From Streptomyces sp. NRRL WC-3626 (GTDB lineage: Bacteria > Actinomycetota > Actinomycetes > Streptomycetales > Streptomycetaceae), in assembly GCF_000718785.1 (NCBI RefSeq), contig NZ_JOCA01000005.1:186001-250000 (forward strand): a stretch of 64,000 bases of DNA. The letters run 5' to 3'. Shown piece by piece: positions 8,336 to 16,781 of the stretch; position 1 is the first letter of the stretch, and each line of letters begins with the position of its first letter. The position numbers and the translations under genes were made by a program. The notes under the pieces are model-generated. The model saw only the letters and a list, made by a program, of their open reading frames with translations, was not told the DNA's origin and did not search any database.

Positions 8336-9133
8336 GTGCCGCGCCGCAGAATCGGCTTCTGGTACCGCTTCGCCGCGGTTCTCTGCAAACCACCGCTGGT
8401 GGTTCTGCTCAAGCGGGACTGGCGCGGAATGGAGAACATTCCGGCTGAGGGCGGCTTTATCACCGCGGTGAACCACAATTCGCACATCGACCCCTTCGCC
8501 TACGCGCACTTTCAGTACAACACCGGACGCGTCCCGCGATTCCTGGCGAAGAGCGGTCTTTTCAACAAGGGATTCATCGGCGCCGCGATGCGCGGCACCG
8601 GACAGATCCCCGTCTACCGCGAGAGCACCGACGCGCTCAGCGCCTTCCGGGCCGCGATCGACGCCGTGGAGCGCGGCGAATGCGTCGCCTTCTACCCCGA
8701 GGGCACCCTCACCCGTGACCCCGACGGCTGGCCCATGACCGCCAAGACCGGTGCCGCGCGCGTCGCCCTGCAGACCAGGTGCCCCGTGATCCCGGTCGCC
8801 CAGTGGGGCGCCAACGAACTGCTGCCCCCGTACGCGAAGAAGCCCAGCCTGCTGCCGCGCAAGACGCACCGCGTGCTGGCCGGGGAGCCGGTGGACCTCG
8901 ACCGGTTCTACGACCGTGAGATGACCCCGGAACTGCTCAAGCAGGCGACGGAGGCCATCATGGCGGCCGTCACCCGCCACCTGGAGGAGATCCGCGGCGA
9001 GAAGGCGCCCCAGACGCCCTACGACCCGCGCCGCGAACGGATCGAGCAGGGCCGCAGGACGCACACACAGAAGCGGGAGGAGCGGGTGCGGGGCACCAGG
9101 CCCACCGCGCGGGAAGAGGGGCTGGGCACGTGA
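8336..9133 (+). CDS. 1-acylglycerol-3-phosphate acyltransferase-like protein
   Basis: 265-residue PlsC-family acyltransferase in membrane phospholipid synthesis. The catalytic motif NHNSHIDP (HX4D) is near residue 48 and the glycerophosphate-binding motif YPEGTLTR is near residue 121. The N-terminus is hydrophobic and basic; the last 50 residues are a charged tail. The start is GTG 8336 preceded by AGAGGAAGG. Its stop overlaps the gpsA start by four bases, coupling it to synthesis of the glycerol-3-phosphate backbone. Confidence 0.92.
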   Translation: MPRRRIGFWYRFAAVLCKPPLVVLLKRDWRGMENIPAEGGFITAVNHNSHIDPFAYAHFQYNTGRVPRFLAKSGLFNKGFIGAAMRGTGQIPVYRESTDALSAFRAAIDAVERGECVAFYPEGTLTRDPDGWPMTAKTGAARVALQTRCPVIPVAQWGANELLPPYAKKPSLLPRKTHRVLAGEPVDLDRFYDREMTPELLKQATEAIMAAVTRHLEEIRGEKAPQTPYDPRRERIEQGRRTHTQKREERVRGTRPTAREEGLGT

Positions 9134-10140
9134 GCGAGCCGGTCAAGGCGGCCGTCTTCGGCACCGGATCGTGGGGGACGGCCTTCGGCATGGTCCTCGC
9201 CGACGCGGGCTGCGACGTCGTGCTGTGGGGGCGGCGCCCCGAACTCGCCGAGGCGGTCAACTCCACCCGCACCAACCCCGACTACCTGCCCGGGATCGAA
9301 CTCCCCGGGAACGTGCGGGCCACCACGGACGCCGCCGAGGCCGCGCGCGGCGCCGACTTCACCGTCCTCGCGGTCCCCTCGCAGACCCTGCGCGCCAACC
9401 TCGCCGACTGGACGCCGCTGCTCGCGCCGAACACGGTCCTGGTGTCGCTGATGAAGGGCGTCGAACTCGGCTCCGCGATGCGGATGAGCGAGGTGATCGA
9501 CGACGTCGCCAAGGTCGGCCCCGAGCGCGTCGCCGTCGTCACCGGGCCCAACCTGGCCCGGGAGATCGCCGCCCGGATGCCGGCCGCCGCCGTGGTCGCC
9601 TGCACCGACGAGGACGTCGCCCGGCGGCTCCAGACCGCCTGCCACACCCGGTACTTCCGGCCGTACACCAACACCGACGTCATCGGCTGCGAACTGGGCG
9701 GCGCGGTGAAGAACGTGATCGGGCTGGCGGTCGGCATCGCCGACGGCATGGGGCTCGGGGACAACGCCAAGGGCTCGCTCATCACCCGCGGTCTCGCCGA
9801 GACCACCCGGCTCGGGGTCGCGCTCGGCGCCGACCCGCTGACCTTCTCCGGGCTCGCGGGCCTGGGCGACCTGGTGGCCACCTGCTCCTCCCCGCTGTCG
9901 CGCAACCACACCTTCGGCACCAACCTCGGCAAGGGCCTGACCCTCGAGGAGACCATCGCGGTCACCAGGCAGACCGCCGAGGGCGTCAAGTCCTGCGAGT
10001 CGGTGCTCGATCTGGCCCGCCGGCACGGCGTCGACATGCCGCTCACCGGGACGGTCGTCTCCATCGTGCACGAGGGCAAGCCCCCGATGGTCGCCGTCAA
10101 GGAGCTGATGTCGCGCAGCGCGAAGCCCGAACGACGCTGA
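9130..10140 (+). CDS. gpsA: NAD(P)H glycerol-3-phosphate dehydrogenase
   Basis: 336 residues; reduces dihydroxyacetone phosphate to sn-glycerol-3-phosphate for phospholipid synthesis. The Rossmann loop [10 protein letters not shown] is at the N-terminus. The catalytic-lysine region [19 protein letters not shown] and the [11 protein letters not shown] stretch are intact. The GTG start overlaps the acyltransferase stop (GTGA). Length is normal for the family. Confidence 0.97.
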   Translation: MSEPVKAAVFGTGSWGTAFGMVLADAGCDVVLWGRRPELAEAVNSTRTNPDYLPGIELPGNVRATTDAAEAARGADFTVLAVPSQTLRANLADWTPLLAPNTVLVSLMKGVELGSAMRMSEVIDDVAKVGPERVAVVTGPNLAREIAARMPAAAVVACTDEDVARRLQTACHTRYFRPYTNTDVIGCELGGAVKNVIGLAVGIADGMGLGDNAKGSLITRGLAETTRLGVALGADPLTFSGLAGLGDLVATCSSPLSRNHTFGTNLGKGLTLEETIAVTRQTAEGVKSCESVLDLARRHGVDMPLTGTVVSIVHEGKPPMVAVKELMSRSAKPERR

Positions 10141-10222
10141 GCGACGCCCCCCGCCGTTCGGCCCACCGGCGGCGTTTCGGGCGCTGTGTCCGGGCCCCGG
10201 GGGCAGGTACCCTCATCGCGAT

Positions 10223-11380
10223 ATGAGCACCGAGAACCTCCCCCAGAGCCCCGAGCAGCCGCCCCGCAAGCCGCGTGTGGCCGTCGTGTTCGGCGGGCGC
10301 AGCTCCGAACACGGGATCTCCGTGGTCACCGCCGGCGCCGTCCTCAAGGCCATCGACCGGACCGCGTACGATGTCCTGCCGATCGGCATCACCCGGGACG
10401 GCCGCTGGGCGCTCACCGCCGACGAACCGGAACGCATGGCGATCAGCGACCGCCGTACGCCCAGCGTCGAGGAGCTCGCCGAGTCGACGGAGGGCGGTGT
10501 GGTGCTCCCCGTCGACCCGGCCGACCGTGAAGTCGTCTACAGCGAGCCGGGTTCGGTGCCCAAGGCGCTCGGCGAGGTCGACGTGGTCTTCCCGGTGCTG
10601 CACGGCCCCTACGGCGAGGACGGCACCCTCCAGGGCCTCCTGGAGCTCTCCGGCGTCCCCTACGTGGGCTCGGGCGTGCTCGCCTCGGCCGTCGGCCAGG
10701 ACAAGGAGTACATGAAGCGGGTGTTCACCTCCTTCGGGCTCAAGGTCGGCCCGTACCTGGTGATCCGGCCGCGCGAGTGGCAGCACGACGAGTCCGCGGC
10801 CCGCGCAAGGATCGTCGAGTTCGCCGGCGAGCACGGCTGGCCGCTGTTCGTGAAGCCCGCCCGCGCGGGTTCGTCGATCGGCATCACCAAGGTCGACGAC
10901 CTGTCCGGCCTGGACGAGGCCATCGCCGAGGCCCAGCGCCACGACCCGAAGATCCTCGTCGAGGCGGCGCTGCGCGGCCGCGAGATCGAGTGCGGCGTGC
11001 TGGAGTTCGAGGACGGCCCGCGCGCGTCGCTGCCGGCCGAGATCCCGCCGCCGGACACGCACGCGTACTACGACTTCGAGGCCAAGTACATCGACTCCAC
11101 GCCCGGCCTGGTGCCCGCGCCGCTCACCGACGCGGAGACGGCCGAGGTGCGGCGGCTCGCGGTGGAGGCGTTCGACGCGGCCTCCTGCGAAGGGCTGGTG
11201 CGCGCGGACTTCTTCCTCACCGAGGACGGCGAGTTCGTGATCAACGAGATCAACACCATGCCCGGCTTCACGCCCATCTCGATGTACCCGCAGATGTGGC
11301 AGGCCACCGGCGTGAGCTACCCGGAGCTGGTCGACCTGCTGGTGCGGGCGGCGCTGCGCCGCCCGACCGGCCTGCGCTGA
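10223..11380 (+). CDS. ddlA: D-alanine-D-alanine ligase
   Basis: 385-residue ATP-grasp ligase that makes D-Ala-D-Ala for peptidoglycan. Visible features are VVFGGRSSEHGISV near the start, VLHGPYGEDGTLQG, the ATP-grasp segment LFVKPARAGSSIGITKV, and the metal-binding EINTMPGFTPISMYP. It lies 82 nt after gpsA. Its terminator seems to be encoded inside the convergent DUF3515 gene. Confidence 0.97.
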   Translation: MSTENLPQSPEQPPRKPRVAVVFGGRSSEHGISVVTAGAVLKAIDRTAYDVLPIGITRDGRWALTADEPERMAISDRRTPSVEELAESTEGGVVLPVDPADREVVYSEPGSVPKALGEVDVVFPVLHGPYGEDGTLQGLLELSGVPYVGSGVLASAVGQDKEYMKRVFTSFGLKVGPYLVIRPREWQHDESAARARIVEFAGEHGWPLFVKPARAGSSIGITKVDDLSGLDEAIAEAQRHDPKILVEAALRGREIECGVLEFEDGPRASLPAEIPPPDTHAYYDFEAKYIDSTPGLVPAPLTDAETAEVRRLAVEAFDAASCEGLVRADFFLTEDGEFVINEINTMPGFTPISMYPQMWQATGVSYPELVDLLVRAALRRPTGLR

Positions 11381-11393
11381 GCCCGCGCGCGCA

Positions 11394-11900
11394 TCAGAAG
11401 GCGATCCCCTCGGGGATCGCCTTCCTGACGGCCGGGGCGAGATCGATCAGCACACCCGTGCTGTCCCGTCCGCCGGTCACCCGGACCTCGACGTACGCCT
11501 CGCGGTTGGCGGTCGTGAAGCGGTACGCGTCGTCGCCCTGCCGCTCCATCAGCCAGTCGACCCCCTCGACCCCGCCCGGTACGGCGTCGGCGTCCTGCCC
11601 GTTGGCCACCTTGGGGTCGGCCATCTTGGGCGGCCGCTCGACTCCGCACCGCAGTATGATCGCCACGCCGCCCCAGCCCGCGGTCAGTTCGGACGCGGGT
11701 TCGGGATCGTCGCGACTCTCACCGTCCACCTTCGCCGGCAGGGCCTTGTCCAGGTTCTGGCACAGCTGGGTGACCTTCGCGTCCGGGCTGGGAACCGCCG
11801 CGGACGCGCTGTCGTCTGCTGAGGAGCAGCCCGCGGCGGTGATCAGCACCGCGAGTGCGGAGAGGACGGCGTGCCGGTGACGGAAGGAGTTCACCGGCAC
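11394..11900 (-). CDS. DUF3515 lipoprotein
   Basis: 168 residues or slightly fewer: the ATG at 11900 or a GTG two codons later (NSFRHRHAVL) could be the start. The signal peptide ends in the lipobox TAAGCSS, so Cys near residue 25 is the predicted lipidated residue. The mature part matches the actinobacterial DUF3515 family (two conserved Cys, in LCQNLD and ILRCGVERP). Function unknown. Its last codons, KAIPEGIAF, form a perfect hairpin with the stop region. Confidence 0.85.
   Translation of the reverse strand: MPVNSFRHRHAVLSALAVLITAAGCSSADDSASAAVPSPDAKVTQLCQNLDKALPAKVDGESRDDPEPASELTAGWGGVAIILRCGVERPPKMADPKVANGQDADAVPGGVEGVDWLMERQGDDAYRFTTANREAYVEVRVTGGRDSTGVLIDLAPAVRKAIPEGIAF
11397..11424. 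terminator. hairpin inside the 3' end of the DUF3515 gene
   Basis: GAAGGCGATCCC, loop CTCG, then GGGATCGCCTTC: a perfect 12-bp stem 17 nt after the convergent ddlA stop. It is also the coding sequence for the C-terminus of the lipoprotein. Confidence 0.7.
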
Positions 11901-11914
11901 AGGGTAGACGGGGG

Positions 11915-12148
11915 CTACAGATGGACGACCGGGCAGGTCAGGGTGCGGGTGATGCCGTCCACTTGCTGGACTCTGGCGACCACCATGCGGCCCAGTTCGT
12001 CGACGGTGTCGGCCTGGGCGCGCACGATCACGTCGTACGGTCCGGTCACGTCCTCGGCCTGGATCACTCCAGGGATCTTGCCGATCAGATCGGCGACGGT
12101 CGACGCTTTGCCGACCTCCGTCTGGATCAGGATGTAAGCCTGTACCAC
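11915..12148 (-). CDS. stand-alone Lrp/AsnC ligand-binding (RAM) domain protein
   Basis: 77 residues, MVQAYILIQTEVGKASTVAD through TLTCPVVHL. This is the alpha/beta dimerisation and ligand-binding domain of Lrp/AsnC regulators without the DNA-binding domain. The conserved glycines in IPGVIQAEDVTGPYDVIV are present. The GTG at 12148 is used; the next codon GTA precedes QAYILI. Such proteins form oligomers and may bind small ligands or pair with full-length Lrp proteins; partner unknown. It lies divergently from thiL. Confidence 0.88.
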   Translation of the reverse strand: MVQAYILIQTEVGKASTVADLIGKIPGVIQAEDVTGPYDVIVRAQADTVDELGRMVVARVQQVDGITRTLTCPVVHL

Positions 12149-12354
12149 GGAACCTCCAGGGCGGCCACGAGGATCATGTGGGGAAAAGGAACGCCACGGT
12201 ATCGCGTCGCCGCTCCTCGCGGGGAGACCTGCGGGAACCGGGCCTTGCGCGCCGGGGTACAGACAGGGGAGAAGTTGACGGTCACCTCGACCGTAGCGAG
12301 GACTCGGACCGCTCGCGACCGGGCACGGACAGGGATAGAAGGGTCGAAAGGGAA

Positions 12355-13320
12355 ATGAAGGGCACTGTTGGTGAGCTCGGCGAGTTCGGGCTCATCAGGG
12401 AGCTCACCTCCCGCCTCACCACCACCCCGGCGGTCCGGGTCGGCCCCGGCGACGACGCCGCCGTGGTCTCCGCGCCCGACCGCAGGGTCGTGGCCAGCAC
12501 CGACATCCTGCTGGAGGGCCGGCACTTCCGCCGCGACTGGTCCACGGCCTACGACGTCGGCCGAAAGGCCGCCGCACAGAACCTCGCCGACATCGCCGCC
12601 ATGGGCGCCGTGCCGACCGCCCTGCTGCTCGGCCTCGTCGTCCCGGCGGAACTGCCGGTGACCTGGCCCAGCGAGCTGATGGACGGCCTGCGCGACGAAT
12701 GCCAGGTGGCCGGCGCGGCGGTCGTCGGCGGCGATGTCGTACGCGGCGACACGATCATGGTGTCGATCACCGCGCTCGGTGATCTGCGCAACCAGGAGCC
12801 CGTGACCCGGGGCGGGGCCCAGCCCGGCGACCTCGTCGCGGTCACCGGCTGGCTGGGCTGGTCCGCGGCCGGGCACGCGGTGCTCTCCCGCGGTTTCCGC
12901 TCACCGCGCGCCTTCGTCGAGGCGCACCGGCGCCCCGAACCGCCGTACCACGCGGGCCCGGCCGCCGCCGGTCTGGGCGCGACCGCGATGTGCGACGTGA
13001 GCGACGGGCTGATCGCCGACCTCGGGCACATCGCCGAGGCCAGCAAGGTCCGCATCGACGTGCGCTCCGGCGCGATCGACATCCCCTCGCAGATGAACGA
13101 CATCGGTCAGGCCGTCGGCGTCGACCCCATGCAGTGGGTGCTGACCGGGGGAGAGGACCACGCGATCGTGGCGACCTTCCCGCCGGACGTGAAGCTGCCC
13201 GCCCGCTGGAAGGTGATCGGCGAGGTGCTCAACCCGTCGGCGCTGCCCCAGGTGACGGTGGACGGGGCGCCCTGGACGACCCAGGGCGGCTGGGACCACT
13301 TCGGGGACATCGAGTCATGA
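12355..13320 (+). CDS. thiL: thiamine-monophosphate kinase
   Basis: 321-residue ATP-dependent kinase making thiamine diphosphate. The AIR-synthase-like fold shows GPGDDAAVV near residue 27, the metal site [11 protein letters not shown], then [11 protein letters not shown] and [13 protein letters not shown]. The start is ATG 12355 with AAAGGG just upstream; the open frame extends earlier, but those codons lack the normal third-position G/C bias. It overlaps thiD by ATGA. Confidence 0.95.
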   Translation: MKGTVGELGEFGLIRELTSRLTTTPAVRVGPGDDAAVVSAPDRRVVASTDILLEGRHFRRDWSTAYDVGRKAAAQNLADIAAMGAVPTALLLGLVVPAELPVTWPSELMDGLRDECQVAGAAVVGGDVVRGDTIMVSITALGDLRNQEPVTRGGAQPGDLVAVTGWLGWSAAGHAVLSRGFRSPRAFVEAHRRPEPPYHAGPAAAGLGATAMCDVSDGLIADLGHIAEASKVRIDVRSGAIDIPSQMNDIGQAVGVDPMQWVLTGGEDHAIVATFPPDVKLPARWKVIGEVLNPSALPQVTVDGAPWTTQGGWDHFGDIES

Positions 13321-14105
13321 GCGCGCCGCCCCGGGTGCTCACCGTGGCCGGCTCCGACTCGGGCGGCGGGGCCGGCGTCCAGGCCGATCTGAAGACGATG
13401 CTGGCGCTCGGGGTGCACGGCATGAGCGTGCTCACCGCGGTGACCGCGCAGAACTCGCTCGGCGTGCAGGGCGCCTGGGAACTGCCCGCGGAGGCGGTCC
13501 GGGCCCAGTACCGCAGTGTCGTCGACGACATCGGTGTGCAGGCGGTCAAGACCGGCATGCTGTCCTCCGCCGAACTCGTCGAGACGGTCGCCGACTTGAT
13601 CACCGGCACGGACGTGCCGGTGGTGGTGGATCCGGTGGGGGTCTCCAAGCACGGTGACCCGCTGCTGGCGGCCTCCGCGCTGGACTCCGTACGGACCAGG
13701 CTGCTGCCGGCGGCGACGGTCGCCACCCCGAACCTGGACGAGGTGGCGCAACTCACGTCCGTCCACGTCGACTCGGAAGCCGGTATGCGCCGGGCGGCGG
13801 AGGCGATCCTGGCGTTCGGCCCGCGCTGGGCGCTGATCAAGGGCGGTCATCTGCCCGGCGACGCGGTGGACCTGCTGACCGACGGCTCCTCGGAGCACTG
13901 GCTTCGGGCCCCGAGGCACGACAACCGCCACACCCACGGCACGGGCTGCACCCTGGCCTCGGCGATCGCGTCGGAACTGGCGAAGGGCCGTACGGTCCCG
14001 GAGGCGGTGGCAGCGGCGAAGGCCTACGTCACCGGCGCGATCGCCTCGGGCTTCGCCCTGGGCAGGGGCCTGGGCCCGGTGGACCACGCCTGGAACCTCC
14101 GGTAA
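13317..14105 (+). CDS. thiD: hydroxymethylpyrimidine/phosphomethylpyrimidine kinase
   Basis: 262-residue ribokinase-family enzyme that phosphorylates HMP and HMP-P in thiamine synthesis. [19 protein letters not shown] is the substrate loop and [13 protein letters not shown] the anion-hole/catalytic-Asp region. The start is ATG 13317, overlapping the thiL stop by four bases, so thiL and thiD are translationally coupled. Confidence 0.96.
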   Translation: MSAPPRVLTVAGSDSGGGAGVQADLKTMLALGVHGMSVLTAVTAQNSLGVQGAWELPAEAVRAQYRSVVDDIGVQAVKTGMLSSAELVETVADLITGTDVPVVVDPVGVSKHGDPLLAASALDSVRTRLLPAATVATPNLDEVAQLTSVHVDSEAGMRRAAEAILAFGPRWALIKGGHLPGDAVDLLTDGSSEHWLRAPRHDNRHTHGTGCTLASAIASELAKGRTVPEAVAAAKAYVTGAIASGFALGRGLGPVDHAWNLR

Positions 14106-14511
14106 CGGGGGGGCCGCCGGGTGCGGCCCGGTGGGGGCCGGTCGCGCAGTTCCCCGCGCCCCTCGGGGAGCTGCCACAGCGGCCCCCCGAGCCCACCCCC
14201 GCCCTCCGCGGGCGCCTAGGCTCCCGCGGGCCCGCGGCCGCCCTCGACCCTCCGCTCCCGCCCTCGCCCCCCGCTCCCGCGGGCCCACCCCCGCCCTCTG
14301 CGGGCGCCTCGGCTCTCGCGGGCTCGCGGCCGCTCCCCATCCCCGCTCCCGCGGGCAGTCGTGCCGCTGGGGCGGCACGGGTGGGCGCGACGGCACCCCG
14401 CAAGCGCCGGGCCGCGCGAACGCCTCCCGGCTCGCGCCCCCACCGGGCGGTGCGAACAACCCGTCTCACAGATGCGCGGCTGCGCGAACGCCCCCGCTCA
14501 CCCCAAAGCAA
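14106..14511. repeat. repeat-rich intergenic region after thiD
   Basis: No gene. 14142-14162 carries the Streptomyces dispersed element whose reverse strand reads GGGCGCGGGGAACTGCGCGA, found perfectly again inside smc. 14165-14345 has degenerate CCCGCCCTCCGCGGGCGCC-type units repeated with CTCCCGCGGG. 14351-14420 is a plus-strand copy of a second family (core GGCGGCACGGGTGGG) also present at 34083, 45281 and 57787. Apparent frames here have no ribosome site or family resemblance. Confidence 0.8.
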
Positions 14512-14513
14512 AA

Positions 14514-14540
14514 AGCCGGCCCACCCGAGGTGGACCGGCT
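14514..14540 (-). terminator. rpmB terminator
   Basis: Reading leftward from rpmB: AGCCGGTCCACC, short loop, GGTGGGCCGGCT (one mismatch pair), then TTTTT. A stem with a T-tract, rare in this genome. Confidence 0.75.
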
Positions 14541-14581
14541 ATTGCGGCGAAACCGACGTGGCCACGCGCTCAGCGAAAGCG

Positions 14582-14767
14582 TCAGCGCGAGACCTTGCCG
14601 GCCTTGATGCACGAGGTGCAGGCGTTCACGCGCTTCGGCGTCCCGCCGACCACGGTACGCACGCGCTGGATGTTCGGGTTCCAGCGACGGGGCGTACGGC
14701 GGTGCGAGTGCGAGATGTTGTTGCCGAAGCCCGGCCCCTTGCCGCAGACGTCGCAGTTGGCAGCCAC
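14582..14767 (-). CDS. rpmB: 50S ribosomal protein L28, zinc-ribbon form
   Basis: 61 residues. CDVC near residue 5 and CTSC near residue 50 form the four-cysteine zinc site of the C+ type. Streptomyces usually carry a second, cysteine-free L28 under Zur control elsewhere; this is the housekeeping paralogue (family knowledge). Single gene with its own terminator. Confidence 0.96.
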   Translation of the reverse strand: MAANCDVCGKGPGFGNNISHSHRRTPRRWNPNIQRVRTVVGGTPKRVNACTSCIKAGKVSR

Positions 14768-15035
14768 GGGTCACTCCAAAGACTTCAGATGCACTTACGG
14801 TTGATCCCGACATGCCGGGATCGAATTCCGGACTCCGAGGAGCCCTGATGGAATCTGAGTGGCGGTGCCGGGGGAGAGGCCCGATCGGATCGGGCAACCG
14901 GAGCAGCATACAACGGCTGCTCCCGTAGAACGAAACTACCACGGTGGCCCGGGCCCCCGCCCCCGGCCCTCTTCCGGCGGACGGCGTCCCACGGTCTACG
15001 CTGCCTGCCACGGCCGGCAGCTCAGGGAGGCGCAG

Positions 15036-16754
15036 GTGGCGCAGGTGCCGCAGACATTCTTCGATGCTCTCGCGGTGCGTTCCTGGTGCGGTCTCGCGCT
15101 CGATGCGCTGGGGCGCTCCCGCGAGGAGATCGACGCGATCAACGTCTATCCGGTGGCGGACGGCGACACCGGCACGAACCTCTATCTGACCCTCGAGTCG
15201 GCGACCGCGGCGGTGGAGGCGGTGTTCGACGGACACCGGGCCGGCGGGGACCGGGAGCCGGCGCTGGCCGACGCCGTACGGGCCATGGCCCACGGCGCGC
15301 TGATCGGCGCGCGCGGGAACTCCGGGACGATCCTGGCGCAGCTGCTGCGCGGCATGGCCCAGGTGCTGGCCGGCGACGAGGCCCCGGCGCACGCCGACGG
15401 CGAGGGCCTGCGGAACGCGCTGCGGCACGCGGCCGACTCCGCGCGCCACGCGGTCGCGCACCCCGTCGAGGGCACGGTCCTGACCGTCGCCTCGGCCGCC
15501 GCCGACGCGGCCGGCGCGGCGGAGGGCGACTGCGGGGCGGTGGCGCGGGCCGCCTACGACGGAGCCCGCGCGGCGCTCGCCGAGACCCCGGCCCGGCTGG
15601 CCGTCCTGCGGCGCGCCGGGGTGGTGGACGCGGGCGGCAGGGGGCTGGTCGCGGTGCTCGCGGCGCTGGTGGAGACGTTCACGGGCGAGGCGCCGCGGGG
15701 CCTGCCGGCCGTCGGCGGCCCGTGGACCGGCTCCGTACGCACCACCGGTCCCGTGCCGCACGCGGGCGTGGAGCGGGCCGAGGGCCTCGGCGAGTGCGCG
15801 GACGGCGGCGCCCCGCACGGGGCCGGCGGACCCGCCTTCGAGGTGATCTACCTCCTGGAGGCCGACGACGACGCCGTCGCACGGCTGCGGGACCGGCTCG
15901 ACGCGCTGGGCGACTCGCTCGTGGTCGTCGGCGGCGACGGCCTGTGGAACGTCCATGTGCACGCCGACGACGCGGGCGCCGCCGTGGAGGCCGGGGTCGA
16001 GGCGGGACGGCCGTACCGGATCCGGATCACCCACTTCGGCGCGGAGGACGTCCACACCACCGGAGCCGAACCGGCCGCGCGCGGGGAACGCGCACAGCGG
16101 GCCGTCGTGGCCGTGGTGCCCGGCGAGGGCCTGGCGGGGCTCTACACCGAGGCGGGAGCGACCACCGTGCTCGCCCGTCCCGGGGAACCGCCCGCCAGCG
16201 GAGAACTCGTCCAGGCGGTACGGCGTGCGCACGCGCGGGAGGTCGTCCTGCTGCCCAACGACGCCGATCTGCGCCACACCGCCGCCGCTGCCGCCGAGCA
16301 GGTGCGGGCCGAGGGGATCAGGGTGGCCCTCATCCCGACCCGCTCCGCCGTCCAGGGCATAGCCGCCCTCGCGGTGCACGAGCCGGAACGCCGCTTCGAC
16401 GAGGACGTGGTGTCGATGACGTCGGCGGCCGGAGCGACCCGCTACGCCGAGGTCGCCGTCGCCGAGCGGCAGTCCTGGACCATGGCGGGCATCTGCCAGG
16501 CCGGGGACGTCCTCGGCCTCGTCGACGGGGACGTGGCCGTGATCGGGCAGGACGTCACGGCGATCGCCGAGGCCGTCCTGGACCGCATGCTCGCGGCCGG
16601 CGGCGAACTGGTCACCCTCGTCCTCGGCGACGACGCCCCCGAAGCCGTCGCCGCCCACCTGGAGACCCGTGTCCGCGAGGGCTACCTCGCCGTCGACACG
16701 GTGGTGTACCACGGCGGCAGACAGGGAGCCCTGCTGCTCATCGGGGTGGAGTGA
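15036..16754 (+). CDS. FakA/YloV-like DAK2-domain kinase
   Basis: 572 residues. The N-terminal DhaL/DAK2 domain has INVYPVADGDTGTNLYLT with the Mg-ATP aspartates, and GARGNSGTILAQLLRG. The central and C-terminal parts resemble the FakA module that receives fatty acid from a FakB (DegV) carrier. FakA-type proteins phosphorylate fatty acids with FakB; no fakB gene is in view. The start is GTG 15036 behind GGGAGG; GTG 15045 is possible. It precedes recG closely, the same pairing as yloV-recG in Firmicutes. Confidence 0.85.
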   Translation: MAQVPQTFFDALAVRSWCGLALDALGRSREEIDAINVYPVADGDTGTNLYLTLESATAAVEAVFDGHRAGGDREPALADAVRAMAHGALIGARGNSGTILAQLLRGMAQVLAGDEAPAHADGEGLRNALRHAADSARHAVAHPVEGTVLTVASAAADAAGAAEGDCGAVARAAYDGARAALAETPARLAVLRRAGVVDAGGRGLVAVLAALVETFTGEAPRGLPAVGGPWTGSVRTTGPVPHAGVERAEGLGECADGGAPHGAGGPAFEVIYLLEADDDAVARLRDRLDALGDSLVVVGGDGLWNVHVHADDAGAAVEAGVEAGRPYRIRITHFGAEDVHTTGAEPAARGERAQRAVVAVVPGEGLAGLYTEAGATTVLARPGEPPASGELVQAVRRAHAREVVLLPNDADLRHTAAAAAEQVRAEGIRVALIPTRSAVQGIAALAVHEPERRFDEDVVSMTSAAGATRYAEVAVAERQSWTMAGICQAGDVLGLVDGDVAVIGQDVTAIAEAVLDRMLAAGGELVTLVLGDDAPEAVAAHLETRVREGYLAVDTVVYHGGRQGALLLIGVE

Positions 16755-16781
16755 CGCCCGTTGTCAGTGGTGTGGTGTCCA

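Noticed and set aside
14131..14607. Plus-strand open frame in the thiD-rpmB spacer
   Set aside because: Made of degenerate GC-rich repeats and antisense to rpmB at its end; no start site or homology.
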